Assembly: GCF_030272615.1 (NCBI RefSeq)
Contig: NC_081415.1
Location: 377,999,892-378,063,891 of the forward strand
Direction: 5' to 3'
Source: Cryptomeria japonica
Taxonomy: Eukaryota > Streptophyta > Pinopsida > Cupressales > Cupressaceae
Length of the DNA: 64,000 bases
The position numbers and the translations under genes are program-made. Shown here piece by piece: positions 59,331 through 64,000 of this stretch; within the stretch, counting starts at the first letter, position 1, and each line of letters opens with the position of its first letter. The notes beneath the pieces were generated by a model, which did no database searches, was not told where the DNA came from, and saw only the letters and a program-made list of their open reading frames with translations.

Positions 59331-62160
59331 TTTTTCAGAATATCCCATTGTCAAAAAAAATATCAAAAATACAAAAAAATCATAAAAAAAAAAAAAATCA
59401 TTACTTGGTGAAAACCTGACAAATAGGTTCCTTGTGACACAAACAAATTGAAAAATAAAAAAAGTAAAGAGAAATAAATTTATCCAAATGGTGAAAACCA
59501 CTTCGGTGGTGCCCTGGGCAAGTACCATGGTGAAAACTAGGGTACCCACAACATGTGTAGAGACATTGCTCCTCCCTCCTTCAGGATTCAATCTCATCCT
59601 TTCACCTTGCACAAACTCACAACCTACTCTTCCATAATAAATTTACCCATTCCCATTATGGCTTGTTATTGATCTACCTAAGATTAGTCAGCCATTCATA
59701 ATAAATCTCCCTTTTCCCCCTTTCCTTTTATAATAAATTAGGTCCAATCTATAACTAGGGCAAAATCCTAACTCTAGTGATGGTAGTGGTATCCTGAGCA
59801 TCACATTTTTTGAGGAGCATCATCTTTTCATTCCTCCTTTTCACACACAATCCGTAATAAAAGGTCACTTGCATCACCAGTCCGCAACAAAGTTTCATTC
59901 TTCTTCGCAATAAAGTACCTGTTTCATGGATTTAGTTAGTTTCAGATAAGACACAAGCAATAGTGAGATTTCAACAAATCAAATCTTTCAGCAGACTTTG
60001 GCAACATGGTTTTCAGCATAATATGTCCTTTATCAGGATAACAACTTTGTGACCAAATCAAACATGTTAACATATGTTGCAAGAAACACAAATAACTTGA
60101 GGATTTCATTGTGTGTTGGTATCAAGTCTTGGTTTTCTTTGATTTCATCTTTTAAGGTAACATCTTTTAGCTTTTCCAAGATATCTCTAACTAGAGATTC
60201 TATCTCTAAAATGTCTTTGACTAGAAAGGTGAGGATGGGGTACGATTCAACTACTATATTTTGTTGTCTGTGGATTGTCTCTTAGTAATTCTATGGCTTG
60301 TCCAAAGATATGAGGACACTGTGGGTCTAGTGTGAACTAGGGCATTGTTTATTTTTGACTATCTTATCTCCATGCAAATGGGTACAATGACTTTCTAGGT
60401 TGAATCTATACCCAGATGGTCATAACCTATTTGTCATAATAAAGCTCAATGATGATATTAGCACAAGAAGCTCTTTCACTTCCATATCTTCTACCTTCCA
60501 TCCCTTTTTTTCCACAGTCCCTTCCCGAGTCCATGTAGCCTACTATCATATGATTAAGTATAATGACACACCAAAAAGATCTGAATTTCATAGCTTTAAC
60601 CTACATCAATACATGTTAGCACATAATACACATGCATTTAAAAATCATGATAGCATCACATCTTGCATACATTAGCATTTGCATTCTCATATAAATTTTA
60701 AAAAGACAAAAAATACATCATGCATCTCATCATGTAAATAACTCAAAAGCATACATTAATGTACATTTTTGCATAGCATACATATAAATCCAGAAATGAA
60801 CAAAAATATATTTAATTCCATCATGTACATATCCATCTCATTAAGCATCATTTAAGCAAAATATCATCATATTAAAACATGTAATATGTTTGCCTTGCCA
60901 ATAGGAACAATAACTAGAACTAAAGTCTCAACCCAAATATTGATCATTCATTCTATGTAGTTGTTATCTTGATGATTGAAGTTCATTTACTTGTCAACTG
61001 AGGGATGTATTACTTGAAATGGGTCTGCACTATATATGCACTAAGTTCCTGCAATAGTTATTCTGTGCTACTGCAACAACTAAATCTATTTGAAATAAAC
61101 AAGTGAGAACATAATAACTGAATGGCTACAAGAAAGCTTAACATTAACAAAATATTCTAATTAAATAATTGTTAAATAAGTTCAAAGCTAGAAAACAAGA
61201 ATTACTCTGTCTACTTTGGCTACAGAAACAATCACAAGATCTCGTTCCAGTGGCTACAGGAACAGTCAATTGCTAGAACATCTACTACAACAAAAGGAAA
61301 ACTTAATCTAACAGACATACATGAATACTCACCAAGTGGGCCCCCTTGGATGAGTGTATCTAGACTTCAAAGATAATCCTATATACTCAGAATAACATCA
61401 CTTTTATTGATTGTTTTCAAAAGTCGATACAACACTGAAAATGAAAGAAATGCTTCAAGTTATAAAAATGCTATCTAATCCTGTCTCTAACCTCTGAGAA
61501 GAGGTGCACGCTTTTATTTATAATAAAACTATAACAAATTCCTACTATCTAGATCACGCTAATGAAATGAGGCAGAAAATATTTATGACTGCTAAGCATA
61601 GAAGAAGTTAATCCACAGAAAACGTGGAACTCAGCTAAACCGCAACCAAGAATATAGCATGGCAGTGTTACAAGATTGATGTTTGTTGAAGATATACATA
61701 AATTAATCTTGCATCGCCTTTCTTTTCCTTTTCCGATTCTTATGCACACCATCCTCTCTTTTGTTTTGAATATTTAACAACCCTTGAATGTCTCCAATCG
61801 CTTTTATGACGTGATTCAACATCTGGCTTGCAATAACCGCTTCTGTAGAATCTCATTTATTCCTGCAATTTAAAAGATAGAACATACAAACACACATATA
61901 TATCTATTTTAATTAATAATAACACTTATACATTCACACATGATATTACCTATGATAATCTTCATGGAAATAGGAATAATAGGTCAAACCAATATAGGAT
62001 TTAATGGGTTTAGTTATCATCTAGAATGCACATAGTCAAACTTTAATACATCACATGACTCAAACACTATCCCAATATGCAACTTAAAACATGACAAAAA
62101 AATATCAGTTATAGGAATAAAAGAGCTATTATTTCAACTCATCATGCTCCCCAACTTAAT
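59331..62160. other. Region after G2 pol, no gene seen
   Basis: Starts with an A-rich run (59355-59400), then a block GGTGAAAACCACTTCGGTGG (59490) repeated in part at 59410 and 59530. ORFs (60049, 60400, 61549) are short and featureless. No copy of the G2 LTR (TGTAGACACC...) occurs, so the G2 3' end is either to the right of the window or lost; the boundary of G2 within this stretch is not determinable by eye. Confidence 0.4.
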
Positions 62161-62389
62161 GTCTTGTTTATCCTCCAGCAAGAGGAAAATTTGTTATCTG
62201 AGCATTGACTCGTAAATTGCCTATGGTTCCTTATCATGTTCCTCCTGTAGCCAAGTTCCAATAAAACCCCTTCATCTTTTCCAACCTAGTCCATCTGGCT
62301 TCCTCTTTGGGCTCTTCATATGGTTTGTCTATAACCCTGCATCCCATCAATGGCCCCATAAGGATAGGTGGCTGAAATATCAAGGGTAA

Positions 62390-63627
62390 CTAGTTATTGC
62401 TTTTTTTCCTACCCAAGTGGATATACTTGGGAGCTCTTTGTGTGGCTGCATGATAATTAGGCAGTGAATGGGGTTCACCTTGCTTTAGTTCTTCTGGGAG
62501 ATTATTCCAATGTTGAACCAAACATTCAACTGCAGCTTGATTTTCATTTTCAACCAAATGCTCATATTCCTGAAATGCTTCCTCTCTCAATGGTAAAACC
62601 TGGCTTCTGACATCAAGTCTAGTCAACAACTTCTGCCAGTCATAGTACATATGCCATGGGTTTTTGGCTTCAACTCTGAGTGGCAGTGGGCAATCAAACT
62701 CCAAATTTCTGTATGTTCTAGCCTATGTTCCCATACTGATTTCATTTTGTATCCATGACATCAATGCTTTTAATTGAATGTCACCAATGTATAGTAAGGG
62801 ATTTCATTCGTTGTCAGAAAGCACAACATAATTATGCAAATAAAATTCACATAACAAATTCTTAATAGCTGTAGGAGAGTTTTGAAAAACATTATAAAAT
62901 TCCCAAGTATCTAGAGAAGGACTAAGATCCCTAATAATGCAATTTAGCTTGAAACATAAATACTGCTCCCTTAAATATAAAGCATAAACTCTCGGAGGAG
63001 CCCTGCACTGCATCAATTTAGGAACCATGTTTGCAACTGTGTCTACTTTGGTTTGCAAATCCACAATCTGATTGTCCCTCTTTTCAATCTCTTTCTATTG
63101 TTTATCAATAATTCCTTGTAACCTAGCCCTTTCTATCTCCCACTATCTATAGAATGTAAGTGCAATGGATAAAATAGTGAGAGATGAAGGGAGCCTATGA
63201 GTTGTTACCTAAGGGCATGAGATCTCTTCAATTGTTTCTTCAAACTATTCTGCTACATGTGCCAAATTTGATAGTCTATTGGCTCCATGTTCTTCCTGCG
63301 GTTGAATCTCTGTTTGACTTTCGTGCCCTAGTTCCAACGTTTCCACAGAAATGACTTCAATCACATCCCCTACTTCTTGATTTCTTCATTTACCCCATCG
63401 ACTGCTTCTCAATTGCATTGCCTGAGTGGCTGTAGGAGACGTTGCTGCAGGAGGTGTTGCTACAGGAGAATTTTCCTTTACCTTGCACCTTTTAGCTGCA
63501 GGAGAAACCTACGCTGCTTGAGGCTATTCTAGGGTTTCTTCCTCTGCATCAACTATTTTTGTTTCTTTCCCTTTCCTTCTAGAAGATGCCGCTCCACTTT
63601 GAGACTGAGTGGAGGGCTGCTTAGTAT
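62390..63627 (-). pseudogene. Unrecognised long pseudo-ORF, decayed by nonsense only
   Basis: From 63627 leftwards one frame can be read for about 410 codons to 62390 through about ten in-frame stops and no frameshift. The N-terminal part is low-complexity with basic clusters (SSRRKGKETK) and Pro/Ala/Thr repeats. A short coiled coil (about 63110-63030, RDNQIVDLQTKVDTVANM) follows, then a compact segment with RVYALYLREQYLCFKLNCII and EFYLHNYVVLSDNE, and a C-terminal part with HMYYDWQKLLTRLDVRSQVL and QAAVECLVQHWNNLPEELKQ. I recognise no family. It lies antisense to G2, 3 kb after pol. It is truncated at its start by the LTR at 63628. It could be an antisense extra ORF of G2 or part of another element. 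Confidence 0.55.
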
Positions 63628-64000
63628 TGTTAGGCCCAATATGGAAAGCTAATGTACTGAGAGGGGAGGGATGAATTAGTACTCCAAAACATTTCTCAAA
63701 TAATAAATTTACTGTTATGCATAAACTGAATAGTGCAATAACATAAAATAAAGCTAAAACATATAGATACCAATCATACATGATTCACTTTATAACACAT
63801 ATATTTTGGTTACGTAGAAACTCTTGGTTAGAGAGAAAAAATGTGGTGGGGATGGCACCCACAACTTCACTACTGCAATAATAAAGATTGCTCGGTTAGA
63901 GCTACATTTAGCTATTTCTGATAGCTTACCCTGTTAGGAGTATCAAGATCAGTTAGATCTACCTTACTAAAGGATTTTTACAACACAATATAAGTGTAGC
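63628..64000 (-). mobile_element. Terminal LTR of another minus-strand copia-like element (partial)
   Basis: TGTTAGGCCCAATATGG at 63628 followed by ACTGAGAGGGGAGGG and later GGTGGGGATGGCACCCACAA repeats the layout of the LTR at 2930 (TGTTAGGG..., ACTGAGAGGGGGG, GGTGGGATTTGTGACCCACA). In its own sense the LTR ends ...CCTAACA at 63628. No tRNA-Met primer site lies next to it, so this is most likely the 3' LTR and the body lies to the right, outside the window. Confidence 0.65.

Noticed and set aside
61549-61752. 67-codon minus-strand ORF
   Set aside because: No recognisable feature and no supporting context.
63524-63781. Minus-strand 85-codon gene starting in the LTR
   Set aside because: The first ~51 codons are LTR sequence; the frame runs into the pseudo-ORF by chance at the insertion boundary.

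Overview
The window looks like nuclear DNA from a land plant with a very large, repeat-packed genome, most probably a gymnosperm (conifer). This is an inference from the thick nesting of old Ty1/copia, Ty3/gypsy (Tat-type), LINE and CACTA elements, the long AT-rich spacers, and coding frames dying mostly by C-to-T nonsense changes. I see no intact host gene, rRNA, functional tRNA or CRISPR array. Almost every recognisable protein is transposon-derived and broken.

Layout. 1-4021 is the 5' part of a minus-strand copia-like element: LTR 2930-4021, tRNA-Met-type primer site, coiled-coil plus zinc-knuckle gag with one stop, then an unrecognised second ORF running off the left edge. 4100-5231 is a degraded gypsy-like remnant. 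At 5232 begins element E1 (LTR 5232-6209, matching 3' LTR piece 32661-33219), which carries an antisense gene with a plant mobile domain (PMD). E1 is split by a 21.76-kb CACTA transposon (9925-31684; 3-bp target duplication AGT). The CACTA element holds a broken TNP2 transposase gene on the minus strand, two tandem copies of an unrecognised accessory gene on the plus strand, a captured and in-frame-triplicated piece of the host elongation factor SPT6, a SINE in a transposase intron, and a 139-bp mini LTR insertion.

At 33220 a second element, G2 (Tat-like gypsy), sits inside E1's 3' LTR. Its 5' LTR region was then tandemly duplicated (32897-35388). G2's gag (37616) is interrupted by a 10-kb copia element (38177-48225, duplication AAGGA, both LTRs present), which is itself interrupted in its reverse transcriptase by a 5'-truncated LINE (42703-45028). 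G2's pol is interrupted by a 4.16-kb LTR-type insertion (51422-55585, duplication TAACT). G2 pol (RT, two RNase H domains, integrase) ends near 59330; its 3' LTR is not in the window. Right of it lies a minus-strand pseudo-ORF (62390-63627) that keeps one frame through about ten stops, cut by the LTR of another copia-like element at 63628.

The insertion order can be read directly: E1, then CACTA and G2 into E1; copia and the 4.16-kb element into G2; LINE into copia. The points most worth following are the extra ORFs carried by the LTR elements (sense at 1-1394, antisense at 7309-9460 and perhaps 62390-63627), the duplicated CACTA accessory gene, and the repeated SPT6 fragment.
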